Part shown: positions 29,842 through 39,579 of the stretch, in pieces | Numbering within the stretch: the first letter of the stretch is position 1 | How the letters are laid out: every line of letters starts with the position of its first letter | NCBI RefSeq assembly: GCF_900095175.1 | Contig: NZ_LT606946.1 | Coordinates: forward strand, 1,179,592 to 1,243,591 | DNA from: Polynucleobacter necessarius | GTDB lineage: Bacteria > Pseudomonadota > Gammaproteobacteria > Burkholderiales > Burkholderiaceae | DNA length: 64,000 nt | Direction of reading: 5' to 3' | The notes under the pieces: generated by a model | Told to the model about the DNA's origin: nothing | The model's input: only the letters and a program-made list of their open reading frames with translations | Database searches by the model: none | Made by a program: the position numbers and the translations under genes

Positions 29842-30201
29842 TCAGTTTGCTAAATACAAAAATAGAAGACCACAAGCTATACCGAATAAGATGGCTGCCT
29901 GTGTCCAAGCCTTACGAAGGCCGCACCACGGACCAAACTCAATCATGAGCAGTCGAATTCCGCCAATCAAATGAATAGCCAACAAAATAACGAGCACCCA
30001 CTCACCAAATTTGAATACCCCAAAATCGGTAAATCCCAAATAGCGCTCAAAGCCACTAGCTCCGCGCAAAGACTGAGAGAGCATTAAGAAATGCAAAGGA
30101 ATAAAACAAGCTAGTAGCAAGCCAGAGAAACGATGACATACATAAGCAAAATAAGAGAGATGACTTTTTGCGCGTAAATCGAGTTTTGGTCTAGACCTCA
30201 T
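29842..30201 (-). CDS. Sdh/Frd-like cytochrome b membrane anchor, SdhC type
   Basis: A 119-residue protein with three membrane helices. HRFSGLLLACFIPLHFLML carries the conserved HRxSG and a heme-ligand histidine typical of SdhC-like anchors; the second helix region is EWVLVILLAIHLIGGIRLL. ATG 30201 overlaps the previous stop as ATGA, deciding the start. It would anchor the flavoprotein and Fe-S subunits and pass electrons to or from quinone. Confidence 0.75.
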   Translation of the reverse strand: MRSRPKLDLRAKSHLSYFAYVCHRFSGLLLACFIPLHFLMLSQSLRGASGFERYLGFTDFGVFKFGEWVLVILLAIHLIGGIRLLMIEFGPWCGLRKAWTQAAILFGIACGLLFLYLAN

Positions 30202-30548
30202 GGAGTACCTCCGGTATAGACACCAATCACCGCTGAAGTTCCCAGAGTAATAATGAGAGCTCCCAAGATCCAAGATAGCGCCCTGGAAACAAATCCCTTG
30301 CAACACGCTTCTTCGAGGATATTAGCCAAGCCAATAGGTGCATGCACAAAACAGGCTAAGACAAAGATTTCATAAAAAATGGCAAACGCAATATTGCCTT
30401 GTGTGCGCCCAAGAATCTCCTCAGCAGTTAGGCCGCCGCGTATTGCGTAGAAAATAATGACGAGATGAATGCTGACACAGAGCCCCAAAATCATGGCGCT
30501 AATTCTTTGAGCATACCAAAGCTTCGCCTGTAATATTCCCTGACTCAT
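30198..30548 (-). CDS. Sdh/Frd-like second membrane anchor
   Basis: A 116-residue protein with about three helices (AMILGLCVSIHLVIIFYA, FAIFYEIFVLACFVHAPIG, SWILGALIITLGTSAVIGV) and conserved-looking histidines in the first two. It overlaps the Fe-S subunit stop and the next anchor gene by 4 bp each, so the subunits are translationally coupled. It resembles the small anchor subunits of fumarate reductase-like complexes more than standard SdhD. Confidence 0.68.
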   Translation of the reverse strand: MSQGILQAKLWYAQRISAMILGLCVSIHLVIIFYAIRGGLTAEEILGRTQGNIAFAIFYEIFVLACFVHAPIGLANILEEACCKGFVSRALSWILGALIITLGTSAVIGVYTGGTP

Positions 30549-31276
30549 AACTTACCCCATTTGCCGCCACGTACAGCAGCTCTGGCTACTAGTTTCTTAA
30601 GACCAGCAATGCTGGCTGTAGGCTCCAGCTTCTTCGGGCAGCGCTCAGTACAGGATCCTTGCGTGTGGCATGCATGACAACCTTCATCGCCAGCAACTGC
30701 ACGCAGGCGATCCAAGTGCTGTACATCCCGTACATCATTGGTTAATGTCTAGGCGCGATTGAGTGCAGCAGGCCCCAAATATTTAGGACGCTTTTCAACC
30801 ACCTCGCAAGAGGAGTAACAAACACCGCAACTAATGCACTCAATACCGGCATTCGCTAATTGACGCTCCGCTGAATTTGGCTCCACCTTTGCAAAATCAT
30901 CATGGCGCGTTTTATCGCCCTTGAAAAACCCAACGGCACCCTTCCATTTATTAAAGAACTCTCGCATATCGGTGGCGAGATCTTTAATGACCGGGAGATT
31001 GTTCAAGAGCGCAATTTCTAATGAATCACCCACCACAATTTGAGAGACATGAGTGCGACAAGTCCAACGCGCAACCCCGTTTACAGTCATTGCACAAGAC
31101 CCACACATTCCTACTCGACAAGCAAATCGATAGCTTAGGGTTGGGTCCAATTTACGCTGAATATAGGTCACCACATCCAAAACGGTTTGATTTGGATTTC
31201 GGGGCACCAAGTACTCAACAAACTCACCTTCTTGAGCACCGCGCCAGACTTTTACCTTGAGATCTGAATTTGGCAT
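30545..31276 (-). pseudogene. Sdh/Frd-like iron-sulfur subunit, premature TAG
   Basis: Fe-S protein with an N-terminal 2Fe-2S domain (YRFACRVGMCGSCAMTVNG) and C-terminal 4Fe-4S/3Fe-4S domain (CISCGVCYSSC, and CHACHTQGSCTERCP). An in-frame TAG at 30749-30751 follows ALNRA, where Trp (TGG) is expected, and removes the last ~67 codons including the second cluster motif. The open frame continues to TGA at 30545-30547, overlapping the anchor gene. It is the first gene of the operon opposite the LysR gene. Confidence 0.82.
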
Positions 31277-31283
31277 GGGCTCA

Positions 31284-31320
31284 TTATATCGATAGATAAT
31301 AAAAAATAAATCGAATATAA
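31284..31320. promoter_or_regulatory. Imperfect inverted repeat between divergent genes
   Basis: TTATATCGAT and ATCGAATATAA form an imperfect repeat (one-base gap) around a 16-base AT-rich centre, in the 84-bp gap between the Fe-S subunit gene and the divergent lysR gene. This is where a LysR regulator would normally bind to control the opposite operon. Confidence 0.35.
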
Positions 31321-31360
31321 TTTTCTTTGAGATAAATAATAATTTTAAATAAATATTGCC

Positions 31361-32269
31361 ATGTCTAGCATTCGGATACTAAAAAACTTTCTAGTAATTA
31401 CTAGGCACAAGAGTGTCGCGGCTGCAGCCAAAGAAATTGGGCTCACGGCTGCAGCAGCAGGCCAGCAGCTTGCGCAATTTGAGGCTGAGCTTGGTGTGGA
31501 GTTGTTTGATAGAACCAAGCGCTCTCTTAGCCTAAATCAACAGGGTAGATCGTTAATAGAGCCTATTCAAGATATTGTTGCGCGGTATGAAGCCCTAGGC
31601 TCTGAATTAAAGTCCGAACTCAGTGGAACCATTGTCTTGGGGGCGCTTGTCTCAACTCTAATGGGAGCCTTTGGAAGCACCCTCAATAAACTTAAGAAAT
31701 CCTACCCCAGCCTTGAAGTAAAGCTAATAGCAGGCTTATCCAGCAACTTTTTAGACCAAGTGCTTGAAGGAAGTTTAGACGCAGCGATTGTTACTGAGTC
31801 CCCTTATGCGTTACCGCAAAATATTCAGTGGACGGAGTTGTATACCGAGCCCATGGTCTTGATTTACCCCACACTTAAAAATACAAAAGCCTCTGATCCT
31901 AAAAATATCGCACATGACTTACCGTTTATTCGCTTTGAGAGAAATACTTGGACAGGTCATCTTGTAGACCAAACCATTCGATCAAGTAAATTAAGCGTTA
32001 AAGAGGGCATGGAACTCAATTCAGTTGAGGCCATTATTGAGCTAGTACGCCAAGGGCTTGGTTACTCTATTGTTCCCAAGCTAGCCAATATCGCCTGGGA
32101 AAGCGACCGCCAACTCAAAATATCCGCACTACCCGGCAAAACAATTTACAGAAAAGTTGGTTTATTAGAAAAACGTAGGCACTCCCGTCAACACATGACT
32201 CAAGAAATAAAAAAGTACTTTTTAGAGCAAGTGGGTACAAAAGAAAAACCACCCCGCAGGGTGGCTTGA
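31361..32269 (+). CDS. LysR family transcriptional regulator
   Basis: A 302-residue LysR regulator with an N-terminal helix-turn-helix (SVAAAAKEIGLTAAAAGQQLAQFE) and a C-terminal PBP-like effector domain. It is divergent to the Sdh-like/fumarase/tauE operon, so that operon is its most likely target and the effector may be its substrate. Intact, although three of the genes it probably controls are broken. The last codons form a CCACCC/GGGTGG hairpin that could help termination. Confidence 0.85.
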   Translation: MSSIRILKNFLVITRHKSVAAAAKEIGLTAAAAGQQLAQFEAELGVELFDRTKRSLSLNQQGRSLIEPIQDIVARYEALGSELKSELSGTIVLGALVSTLMGAFGSTLNKLKKSYPSLEVKLIAGLSSNFLDQVLEGSLDAAIVTESPYALPQNIQWTELYTEPMVLIYPTLKNTKASDPKNIAHDLPFIRFERNTWTGHLVDQTIRSSKLSVKEGMELNSVEAIIELVRQGLGYSIVPKLANIAWESDRQLKISALPGKTIYRKVGLLEKRRHSRQHMTQEIKKYFLEQVGTKEKPPRRVA

Positions 32270-32452
32270 AAGTAAATCTATAGAGGTAAAACTAAAGAAT
32301 GAACAACAAGTTCATCGTATTCCTCCAACCCCTCCCTCAATTATTAGTTTGCCTACTTTAAGTGCGATATGCTTCAATTTGGTGCATATAGCTCAAAAAG
32401 CTCCATTTAGTAGAATGATTCTTATTTATTAACACTTAATGAAGGAGTGTCA

Positions 32453-33567
32453 ATGGTGGTATCAAAGAAAGCGGGAATGCCCTCTCACTTAATTGCAAGT
32501 CTTCTCACGGCTGCCCTAGCGCTTCCAGCTGTGGCACCAGTGGCATTTGCTCAAAATAAGCAGCCAACAGCAAGCGGCAAAGCTTTCACAAGCTCAATTA
32601 GAGGCCTTGGTAGCACCGATTGCACTCTACCCAGATGCGCTAGTTTCGCAAGTACTGATGGCGTCAACCTACCCTCTTGAAGTAGCTGAAGCATCTAATT
32701 GGATCAAATCCAATACCAACCTAAAAGGCGATGCTCTAAATAAAGCATTGCAACAGCAAAGCTGGGATGCTAGCGTCAAATCTTTAGCGTCATTTCCACC
32801 AGTGCTGGAGATGATGGGATCCCAGTTGAGCTGGACGCAGCAACTTGGCAATGCAGTATTGGCTCAGCAATCTGAAACCATGAGTGCGATTCAAGCATTG
32901 CGTGCCAAGGCGAAAAAAAGCTGGCACATTGGAATCAAATTCTCAGCAGACAGTGACAACGCAAGGTAGTGGCAGTAGTCAGACCATTATCATTGAGCCT
33001 GCGAACCCACAAGTTGTCTATGTTCCCACTTACAACCCAACCGTTGTTTACGGCGCATGGGCCTACCCAGCATACCCTCCATACGCATACTATCCACCTG
33101 GATACGTAGCGGGCACTGCCCTCCTCTCTTTTGGAGTTGGCATGGCAGTTGGAGCGGCACTTTGGGGCGGCTGCCATTGGGGAGGCGGTTATGGTGGTGG
33201 ATCATTGACCGTCAATAACAATAACTTCAACAATTTCAATAAGAACACTAATAACAAGTGGAACGGCAATCGTGATGGTGGGTCTAGTGACTGGAAACCA
33301 GATCAATAACGCCGTAATGCAAACCTCGGTGGAGGTGCCGGTGGCGCGAACCGTAATGCAGAGCGAGATCAATTACGTCAGAACCTGCAGCGCGGGGATT
33401 TGAGCGGTAATCGTGCTGGCGATTGCGCGGGTAATACAGGCGGCGACCGTGGCGGCAATTTTGGTGGTGGCGATCGCAACGTCGGCGCTCGCTTTGATGG
33501 TAGCGGCGATCACTTTGGCGGTGGCCATGGCGGCTTTGGTGGCGGCGGTTTCCGCGGCCGTCGCTAA
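32453..33567 (+). pseudogene. DUF3300 secreted protein with three lesions
   Basis: The signal peptide (about residues 1-31, ending PVAFAQ) and DUF3300 core (LVAPIALYPDALVSQVLMAS, then PANPQVVYVPTYNP) are clear, followed by a Gly/Asn/Arg-rich tail. Lesion 1, about 32563, looks like one extra C before a run of Gln codons. Lesion 2, about 32923, is seven A where six would join KAKK to AGTLESN. Lesion 3 is a TAA at 33307-33309 (probably CAA), after which the glycine-rich tail stays open to 33567. ATG 32453 follows AAGGAG. This is the most decayed gene in the window. Confidence 0.8.
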
Positions 33568-33619
33568 TTACCCTCACACATCTACATTGATATATACAAA
33601 TTTAATTAAAGGAATAAAC

Positions 33620-33964
33620 ATGAAGAAATTTTTAATTGCCGCTACCCTAAGCTTCGGATTGGCAACGAGTATGCAAGTAGCCAATGCAACGACTACTGAT
33701 GAGTTATTGCAATATTGCAAAGTCGAAGGAAGTACAAACGTCACCTGCTAAATTTATGGCCAAGCAGTTTATGACACCTATCTCGCTACACGTAATCCAA
33801 AAACTGCCCCTAGCAAAATTTGTGTCAAGCAGCCTGCGCCATCTCGCATCCAGGTAGTTGATGAGTACATTGCTTGGGCGAATGCAAACCCAGCCAATGG
33901 GCCAAAGTCTGCAGCAGAGACTATGTTGAAGTTTTTAGAGGGTGTATTTCCTTGCGGGAAGTAA
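33620..33964 (+). pseudogene. Rap1a/Tai-like secreted protein, premature TAA
   Basis: Starts MKKFLIAATLSFGLATSM with a signal peptide ending near ANA. After STNVTC a TAA (33749-33751, probably CAA) stops the frame; the same frame continues with IYGQAVYDTYLATRNP and VDEYIAWANANPANGPKSAA to 33964. The cysteine pattern and the YIAWANANP segment resemble Rap1a/Tai proteins, a family that includes type VI secretion immunity proteins, although many members are unlinked to T6SS. No T6SS gene is nearby. Confidence 0.65.
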
Positions 33965-33979
33965 TGCACTGCATCTCAC

Positions 33980-34001
33980 TACTCAATCAGATGATTGAGT
34001 A
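33980..34001. repeat. Perfect 10-bp-arm inverted repeat before a terminator
   Basis: TACTCAATCA and TGATTGAGTA surround GA, three bases before the terminator at 34004. The two hairpins in tandem may form a reinforced termination region between convergent transcripts. Confidence 0.5.
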
Positions 34002-34003
34002 AC

Positions 34004-34032
34004 AAAAAGCCACCTTCTCAGGTGGCTTTTTT
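34004..34032. terminator. Bidirectional Rho-independent terminator
   Basis: A stem GCCACC/GGTGGC with loop TTCTCA, preceded by A5 and followed by T6. It terminates the secreted-protein gene from the left and the isc operon (ending with fdx at 34067) from the right. Confidence 0.92.
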
Positions 34033-34066
34033 ATTTCTTCAATCGCTCAAAGGTCCTTGAAAAAAA

Positions 34067-34405
34067 TTAGTGATTTTCTTTTGCGTGATTGATTGAATAT
34101 TTTGGAATCTCAATCACTAAGTCCTCGCGGGCAACAATCGCCTGGCAAGACAATCGAGACTGAGGATTGAGTCCCCACGCACGATCCAATAAGTCTTCCT
34201 CATTCTCATCGGGCTCATTAAGACTCTGATAACCCTCTTTCACAATCACGTGGCAAGTAGTGCAAGCACAAACCATATCGCAGGCATGCTCAATCGGAAT
34301 ATTATTTTCTAGCAGCGCTTCACAAATAGAAGTGCCGGGAGTTACCTCAACTACAGCACCCTCTGGGCAATATTCACTATGGGGTAGAACAACAATCTGA
34401 GTCAT
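34067..34405 (-). CDS. fdx: ISC-type 2Fe-2S ferredoxin
   Basis: A 112-residue adrenodoxin-like ferredoxin. Cluster ligands lie in EHACDMVCACTTCHVIV and the later LSCQAIV. It supplies electrons during Fe-S cluster assembly on IscU. It is the last gene of iscR-iscS-iscU-iscA-hscB-hscA-fdx, 18 bp after hscA, and the whole operon is intact. Confidence 0.95.
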   Translation of the reverse strand: MTQIVVLPHSEYCPEGAVVEVTPGTSICEALLENNIPIEHACDMVCACTTCHVIVKEGYQSLNEPDENEEDLLDRAWGLNPQSRLSCQAIVAREDLVIEIPKYSINHAKENH

Positions 34406-34423
34406 CTTGGTAATTTTCTTTGA

Positions 34424-36289
34424 TTAAATTTCTGCAACATTCTTGCCAGCTAAAGCCTTCTGAATACTGGAGTTCATGCGCTTTTGAGCAAAATCATCGG
34501 TAGCCTTTGCTGCATGATCAACAGTCTTTCTGAGAACATCGCTATCCGTTTCTTCTGTAAGAATCTTTTGCAAAGTGGCCATCTCATGATCTACTGCAGC
34601 CTGCTCTTGAGGATTTAATAACCCACGATCAGAATTCAATGCAGTTTGAACAGCATCCAATAGTCGCTGCGCATTCACTTGTTCTTCACGCAAAGATCTC
34701 GCTAAAAGATCTACCTTTGCGGAAGCAAAACCGTCCTGCAGCATGCGAGCAATCTCAGCATCAGTCAAACCATAAGAAGGCTTAATATCAATCGAGGCTT
34801 GAACACCTGAGCCCTGCTCGGTTGCGCTCACTGAAAGTAAGCCATCGGCATCCACCTGGAAAGTCACTCGAATGCGAGCAGCGCCGGCAGCCATAGGTGG
34901 AATACCACGTAACTCAAACTTACCTAAAGAACGGCAATCCTGCGCCAACTCACGCTCACCCTGCACTACCTGAATAGCCAAGGCCGTTTGACCATCTTTA
35001 AATGTCGTGAAATCCTGAGCACGCGCTACTGGAATCGGCGTATTACGTGGAATAATTTTTTCTACCAAGCCACCCATGGTTTCAATACCAAGGGAAAGTG
35101 GAATGACATCCAATAAGAGCCACTCATCATCTTTACTTTGATTGCCGGCAAGCAGGTCTGCTTGCATAGCGGCACCTAGGGCGACAACTTGATCTGGATT
35201 GAGGTTGTTTAAAGGCTTAGTACCAAAGAGTTCGCCAACAGCGCGCTGGACATGGGGCATGCGAGTTGCGCCGCCCACCATCACCACACCCTTAACCTCA
35301 TCCGCCTTGAGACCTGCATCGCGTAATGCCTTCTTTACAGCAACTAAAGTTTTATTGATGAGGTTCTGAGTAATCTCAAAGAACTGAGCTTGGCTAATGC
35401 CCACATTAACTACTGTGCCGTCGGCAAGAGTTTCGTGAACGCGAGCTAATGGGTTGTGACTCAATTGCTCTTTTGCATGCTTGCAAGAGAGCAAGAGCTT
35501 GCGATGATCCTGAATTGAGAGCGGTGGAAGTTTGGCTTGCTCGATCACCCAGCAATATAGGCGATGATCAAAATCATCACCACCCAAAGCGGAATCACCG
35601 CCAGTCGAGAGCACTTCAAATACCCCCCTGCTCATACGCAGGATAGAGATATCAAATGTGCCACCACCTAAGTCATACACGGCGTAGATACCTTCAGAGG
35701 CATTATCTAGACCATAGGCAATTGCAGCAGCAGTAGGCTCATTGAGTAATCGCAATACTTCAATTCCAGCCAACTTAGCAGCATCTTTAGTGGCTTGTCG
35801 TTGCGCATCATCAAAATAGGCTGGGACAGTAATGACTGCACCAACGATGCCATCATTAACCGAGTCTTCCACTAGCTGACGTAAACGCGCCAAAATTTCT
35901 GCAGACACCTCAATGGGGCTCTTGTCACCAGCCACTGTTCGTAACTTCAACATACCTGGCTCGTCTACAAAGTCGTAAGGCGTACTTTCAATATTTTCTA
36001 CATCGACGATACTGCGACCCATAAAACGTTTGACAGAAACAATCGTGTTCTTCGGATCAGAAACAATACTTTCAATAGCTTCAAAGCCGGCTTGCGTTCT
36101 CCCATTTGGTAGATAACGCACAACTGAAGGGAGTAATTCTCGGCCTTCTGCATCTGGGAGTACTTTAGGCAACGCATCTCGCACAATTGCCACTAGGGAG
36201 TTGGTGGTACCCAGGTCAACACCCACCGCAATTCGACGCTGATGCGGTGCGAGTGATTTACCAGGTTCGGAGATTTGTAATAAGGCCAT
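34424..36289 (-). CDS. hscA: Fe-S biogenesis Hsp70 chaperone HscA
   Basis: A 621-residue Hsp70 homologue. The N-terminal ATPase domain opens [15 protein letters not shown], with [15 protein letters not shown] and [14 protein letters not shown]; the substrate-binding domain follows from about residue 390. It works with HscB to release the cluster from IscU to acceptors. It lies 18 bp after hscB. Length and motifs are normal. Confidence 0.95.
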   Translation of the reverse strand: MALLQISEPGKSLAPHQRRIAVGVDLGTTNSLVAIVRDALPKVLPDAEGRELLPSVVRYLPNGRTQAGFEAIESIVSDPKNTIVSVKRFMGRSIVDVENIESTPYDFVDEPGMLKLRTVAGDKSPIEVSAEILARLRQLVEDSVNDGIVGAVITVPAYFDDAQRQATKDAAKLAGIEVLRLLNEPTAAAIAYGLDNASEGIYAVYDLGGGTFDISILRMSRGVFEVLSTGGDSALGGDDFDHRLYCWVIEQAKLPPLSIQDHRKLLLSCKHAKEQLSHNPLARVHETLADGTVVNVGISQAQFFEITQNLINKTLVAVKKALRDAGLKADEVKGVVMVGGATRMPHVQRAVGELFGTKPLNNLNPDQVVALGAAMQADLLAGNQSKDDEWLLLDVIPLSLGIETMGGLVEKIIPRNTPIPVARAQDFTTFKDGQTALAIQVVQGERELAQDCRSLGKFELRGIPPMAAGAARIRVTFQVDADGLLSVSATEQGSGVQASIDIKPSYGLTDAEIARMLQDGFASAKVDLLARSLREEQVNAQRLLDAVQTALNSDRGLLNPQEQAAVDHEMATLQKILTEETDSDVLRKTVDHAAKATDDFAQKRMNSSIQKALAGKNVAEI

Positions 36290-36307
36290 GGAGACTAGAG
36301 TGTAAAG

Positions 36308-36847
36308 CTATACCAAGACTGAGATAGCATCATCCAGCTCAAGTGCAAACTTATCAATAAAGAGCAGACCCCTGAGCAACTCAGCAGCACGCTCATAGTT
36401 CTTTGCCCTATCAATAGCCTGTGTAATTTCCACCAGGGTGTCACGCTTGGATTGATCGACTTCTTCAGCCAAAGCCTCGAGAGCTCCAAGATCCTCATCT
36501 TGATCCTCAAGACTCTCGCGCCATTCCATTTGCTTCATCAGAAAAGCCGCAGGCATAGCGGTATTAGTTTCCAGGCGAGCATCTACCCCATGGAGCTGGC
36601 AAAGATAGCGGCCACGCTGAATGGGATTCTTCAAGGTTTGAAAAGCGGTATTAGCCAGAGTAGCCATTTGCATAGCCAGCCTTTGTTCGGTATCGCTACC
36701 CCGGGCATGGCGATCCGGATGCACCTCTTTTTGAATTGCTAGATACGCCTGATCTAATGCAGACAAATCCAAGTTGAATTTCTGCTCTATGCCAAAGAAA
36801 CGAAAGTAATCGTCAGACGCGGAAGGATTCACCACAACCACACTCAT
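36308..36847 (-). CDS. hscB: Fe-S biogenesis J-domain co-chaperone HscB
   Basis: A 179-residue protein with an N-terminal J-domain whose HPD motif is in [13 protein letters not shown], and a C-terminal three-helix domain that binds IscU. The start [19 protein letters not shown] overlaps the end of iscA by 35 bp, implying translational coupling. Confidence 0.93.
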   Translation of the reverse strand: MSVVVVNPSASDDYFRFFGIEQKFNLDLSALDQAYLAIQKEVHPDRHARGSDTEQRLAMQMATLANTAFQTLKNPIQRGRYLCQLHGVDARLETNTAMPAAFLMKQMEWRESLEDQDEDLGALEALAEEVDQSKRDTLVEITQAIDRAKNYERAAELLRGLLFIDKFALELDDAISVLV

Positions 36848-37136
36848 CTTTTACGTTTGGATTCTGGAACTTAAAGCCTTCATTCAAACCTTCGCGAACA
36901 AAATCCAATTCGGTGCCATCTAAATAGGCCAAGCTCTTAGGATCAACAAAGATGGTGATGCCATTGGATTCAAACTGAGTATCCTCGGGCGCAGCCTCAT
37001 CCACATATTCCAGTTGATAGGCTAAGCCAGAACAACCAGTAGTGCGAACACCCAAGCGTAAACCGCAACCTTTTCCACGCTTATCTAGATTGCGCTGAAC
37101 ATGTTTCGCTGCTTTGTCGGTTAAGGTAATTGCCAT
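36813..37136 (-). CDS. iscA: A-type Fe-S carrier IscA
   Basis: A 107-residue A-type carrier with the three conserved cysteines: [12 protein letters not shown] and the C-terminal DECGCGESF. It accepts clusters from IscU and delivers them to targets. ATG 37136 ([13 protein letters not shown]) is the family start; an upstream in-frame extension would run into iscU. Part of the isc operon. Confidence 0.94.
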   Translation of the reverse strand: MAITLTDKAAKHVQRNLDKRGKGCGLRLGVRTTGCSGLAYQLEYVDEAAPEDTQFESNGITIFVDPKSLAYLDGTELDFVREGLNEGFKFQNPNVKDECGCGESFRV

Positions 37137-37155
37137 GATGAAAGCCTCTTTATCT

Positions 37156-37542
37156 TTACTTGGCTGGGTGCTTATCTTTGTAATCAGCCACTGCGGCCTT
37201 GATGGCATCTTCAGCCAAAATTGAGCAATGGATTTTTACTGGTGGCAATGCCAACTCTTCAGCAATCAGTGAATTCTTAATCTCTAAAGCTTGATCCAAG
37301 GTTTTACCCTTGACCCACTCGGTTACCAAAGAAGAAGAGGCAATTGCAGAACCACAACCGTAAGTCTTGAACTTAGCATCTTCAATCACGCCTTGATCGT
37401 TTACACGGATTTGTAATTTCATAACGTCGCCACAGGCTGGCGCACCAACCATGCCAGTACCTACTTGGTCGTCGCCCTTTTCAAAGGAGCCGACGTTACG
37501 GGGGTTTTCATAATGATCAATTACTTTGTCGCTATATGCCAT
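37156..37542 (-). CDS. iscU: Fe-S cluster scaffold IscU
   Basis: A 128-residue scaffold starting [18 protein letters not shown]. The three cluster cysteines are in [22 protein letters not shown] and [10 protein letters not shown]; the HscA recognition site LPPVK is also present. It assembles 2Fe-2S clusters with IscS sulfur. 55 bp after iscS. Confidence 0.96.
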   Translation of the reverse strand: MAYSDKVIDHYENPRNVGSFEKGDDQVGTGMVGAPACGDVMKLQIRVNDQGVIEDAKFKTYGCGSAIASSSLVTEWVKGKTLDQALEIKNSLIAEELALPPVKIHCSILAEDAIKAAVADYKDKHPAK

Positions 37543-37597
37543 GGTATTTCCTCGTTATTTCTTTTGTCTTTTATCTTGTTTAAATAATCTATCTTGC

Positions 37598-38857
37598 TTA
37601 ATGCGCGGCCCACTGGATGGTGCTGAGATCAATGCCATCCTTAAACATTTCCCAAAGTGGTGAGAGCTCGCGCAACTTAGCAATCTTCTCTTTAACTAGC
37701 TTGATGGTGAAATCCACTTCCTCTTCGGTAGTAAAGCGCCCTAAAGTAAATCGGATTGAGCTATGGGCCAATTCATCATTACGGCCCAGTGCGCGCAATA
37801 CATAAGAAGGCTCTAAAGATGCCGAAGTACATGCAGATCCAGATGAGATGGCCAAATCTTTCAATGCCATCAACATAGATTCGCCTTCAACATAGTTAAA
37901 ACTAATATTGAGGTTATGCGGAACACGATCATCCATGTCACCATTGACATAGACTTCTTCGATATCTTTCAAGCCAGTCAATAGGCGATCGCGCAACGCA
38001 CGAATACGCGCATTTTCTTCAACCATTTCAATACGAGCAATGCGGAAAGCTTCACCCATGCCAACGATTTGATGAACTGCTAGGGTGCCAGAACGCATAC
38101 CGCGCTCATGACCACCACCATGAATTTGCGCCTCAATACGAATACGAGGCTTACGACGGACAAACAATGCGCCAACACCCTTTGGACCATAAGTCTTATG
38201 AGCAGAGAAACTCATCAAATCAACTTTGATCTTTTCTAAATCAATTTCTACTTTTCCAGTGGCTTGTGCTGCATCCACATGGAAAATCACGCCGCGGGAA
38301 CGGCACAATTCACCGATACGCGGAATATCTTGCACTACACCAATCTCGTTATTCACATACATCACTGAAGCCAAGATCGTGCCTGGTTTCATAGCTGCTT
38401 CAAGCTGAGCGAAATCAATTAAACCATCTGACAAAACATCGAGATAAGTTACTTCAAAACCTTCGCGCTCGAGCTCTCGACAAGTATCCAAGGTAGCCTT
38501 GTGCTCAGTCTTCACAGTGATGATGTGATTGCCGCGCTCTTTATAAAAATGGGCAGCACCTTTGAGTGCCAGGTTAATACTTTCAGTAGCGCCGCTAGTA
38601 AACACAATCTCTCTTGGATCTGCATGAACTAACTGGGCAACTTCTGAACGCGCCCACTCAACCGCCTCCTCCGTAGCCCAGCCGTAGGCGTGACTACGAG
38701 ATGCTGCATTACCAAACTGCTCGCACAAGTACGGCAACATCTTGTCCACTACACGCGGGTCAATCGGCGTAGTAGCTGAGTAGTCCATGTACACCGGGAA
38801 GTGTTTAGGGCTAAACATCGGTACTGGCTGCTGAGGAATATCTTGTGGTGCGTTCAT
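37598..38857 (-). CDS. iscS: Cysteine desulfurase IscS
   Basis: A 419-residue PLP-dependent desulfurase. The PLP lysine lies in [16 protein letters not shown], and the mobile-loop catalytic cysteine in [17 protein letters not shown]. Slightly longer than the 404-residue E. coli enzyme because of an N-terminal extension ([13 protein letters not shown]). It provides sulfur for Fe-S clusters and tRNA thiolation. Confidence 0.96.
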   Translation of the reverse strand: MNAPQDIPQQPVPMFSPKHFPVYMDYSATTPIDPRVVDKMLPYLCEQFGNAASRSHAYGWATEEAVEWARSEVAQLVHADPREIVFTSGATESINLALKGAAHFYKERGNHIITVKTEHKATLDTCRELEREGFEVTYLDVLSDGLIDFAQLEAAMKPGTILASVMYVNNEIGVVQDIPRIGELCRSRGVIFHVDAAQATGKVEIDLEKIKVDLMSFSAHKTYGPKGVGALFVRRKPRIRIEAQIHGGGHERGMRSGTLAVHQIVGMGEAFRIARIEMVEENARIRALRDRLLTGLKDIEEVYVNGDMDDRVPHNLNISFNYVEGESMLMALKDLAISSGSACTSASLEPSYVLRALGRNDELAHSSIRFTLGRFTTEEEVDFTIKLVKEKIAKLRELSPLWEMFKDGIDLSTIQWAAH

Positions 38858-38895
38858 TTTTTACTTATCGATTAATAGGCTAAGAAGCTAATCTC

Positions 38896-39465
38896 TTAAC
38901 TTTGCTGAGCCAGGTTAAAAACAGAATTCACGAGAGGTCGCTTCGGAGCGGCCTCTTTTGTTGCTGCGACTGCCGATGCCGGCTTTTCAGCCTTGACACT
39001 TTCAGTCTTGATTTTCTTGGGGCGCAAATCGTGCAATACGATTCCACGCCCTGATTGCTGCTGCACTAAATCACGCAAAGAAACAGAGCTGAGGTACTCC
39101 ACCATCTTGGCATTGAGGTTTGACCACAGATCATGAGTCATACAGCGACCATGATTCTCTTCATCGCTATGGCAACTACCTTTACCGCCACATTGGGTTG
39201 CATCCAATGGCTCATCCACGGCCACAATGATGTCGGCTACGCTAATTTCTTCTGACTTGCGGGCTAGGGTGTAACCACCGCCAGGACCACGAGTGCTCTC
39301 AACAATATTGAAGCGGCGTAATTTGCCAAACAACTGCTCTAGGTAAGACAGGGAAATCTTTTGTCTTTGGCTAATTCCAGCCAAAGTTACAGGCCCGTGC
39401 GTCTCGCGCAGGGCTAAATCAATCATTGTGGTTACTGCAAAACGGCCTTTGGTTGTAAGTCTCAT
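38896..39465 (-). CDS. iscR: Rrf2-family Fe-S cluster regulator IscR
   Basis: A 189-residue Rrf2 regulator: winged helix (ISQRQKISLSYLEQLFGKLRR, then STRGPGGGYTLAR) and cluster cysteines at 92, 98 and 108. Holo-IscR represses the isc operon. The third cysteine is at 108 rather than at 104 as in E. coli, through a longer loop. A C-terminal Ala/Lys-rich tail (about 145-189) is longer than usual. First gene of the isc operon. Confidence 0.94.
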   Translation of the reverse strand: MRLTTKGRFAVTTMIDLALRETHGPVTLAGISQRQKISLSYLEQLFGKLRRFNIVESTRGPGGGYTLARKSEEISVADIIVAVDEPLDATQCGGKGSCHSDEENHGRCMTHDLWSNLNAKMVEYLSSVSLRDLVQQQSGRGIVLHDLRPKKIKTESVKAEKPASAVAATKEAAPKRPLVNSVFNLAQQS

Positions 39466-39515
39466 ATGTCACCTTGGTAATGGATTGTTATGGACAGCTA
39501 ATAGTCGGGCGGGTA

Positions 39516-39540
39516 ATACCAGACTATTCCACTCAACTTT
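39516..39540 (-). promoter_or_regulatory. Candidate type 1 IscR site
   Basis: On the minus strand the segment reads AAAGTTGAGTGG followed by AATAGTCTGGTAT, close to the type 1 IscR consensus (ATA-TTGAC-N-ACTCGG-TAT). It lies 51-75 bp upstream of iscR, as expected for autoregulation by 2Fe-2S IscR. The remaining 39466-39579 gap is promoter sequence between uvrB and iscR. Confidence 0.55.
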
Positions 39541-39579
39541 ACCATATACCCCACTAATCTGCTCGGGATTAAAACAGAG

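Noticed and set aside
26644..31276. The housekeeping succinate dehydrogenase operon of the TCA cycle
   Set aside because: Gene order is unusual, fumarase subunits are embedded, the covalent-FAD histidine is absent, and a LysR regulator is divergent. It looks like a specialised paralogue.
34424..36289. hscA as the general chaperone DnaK
   Set aside because: Its position between hscB and fdx in a full isc operon and its N-terminus identify HscA.
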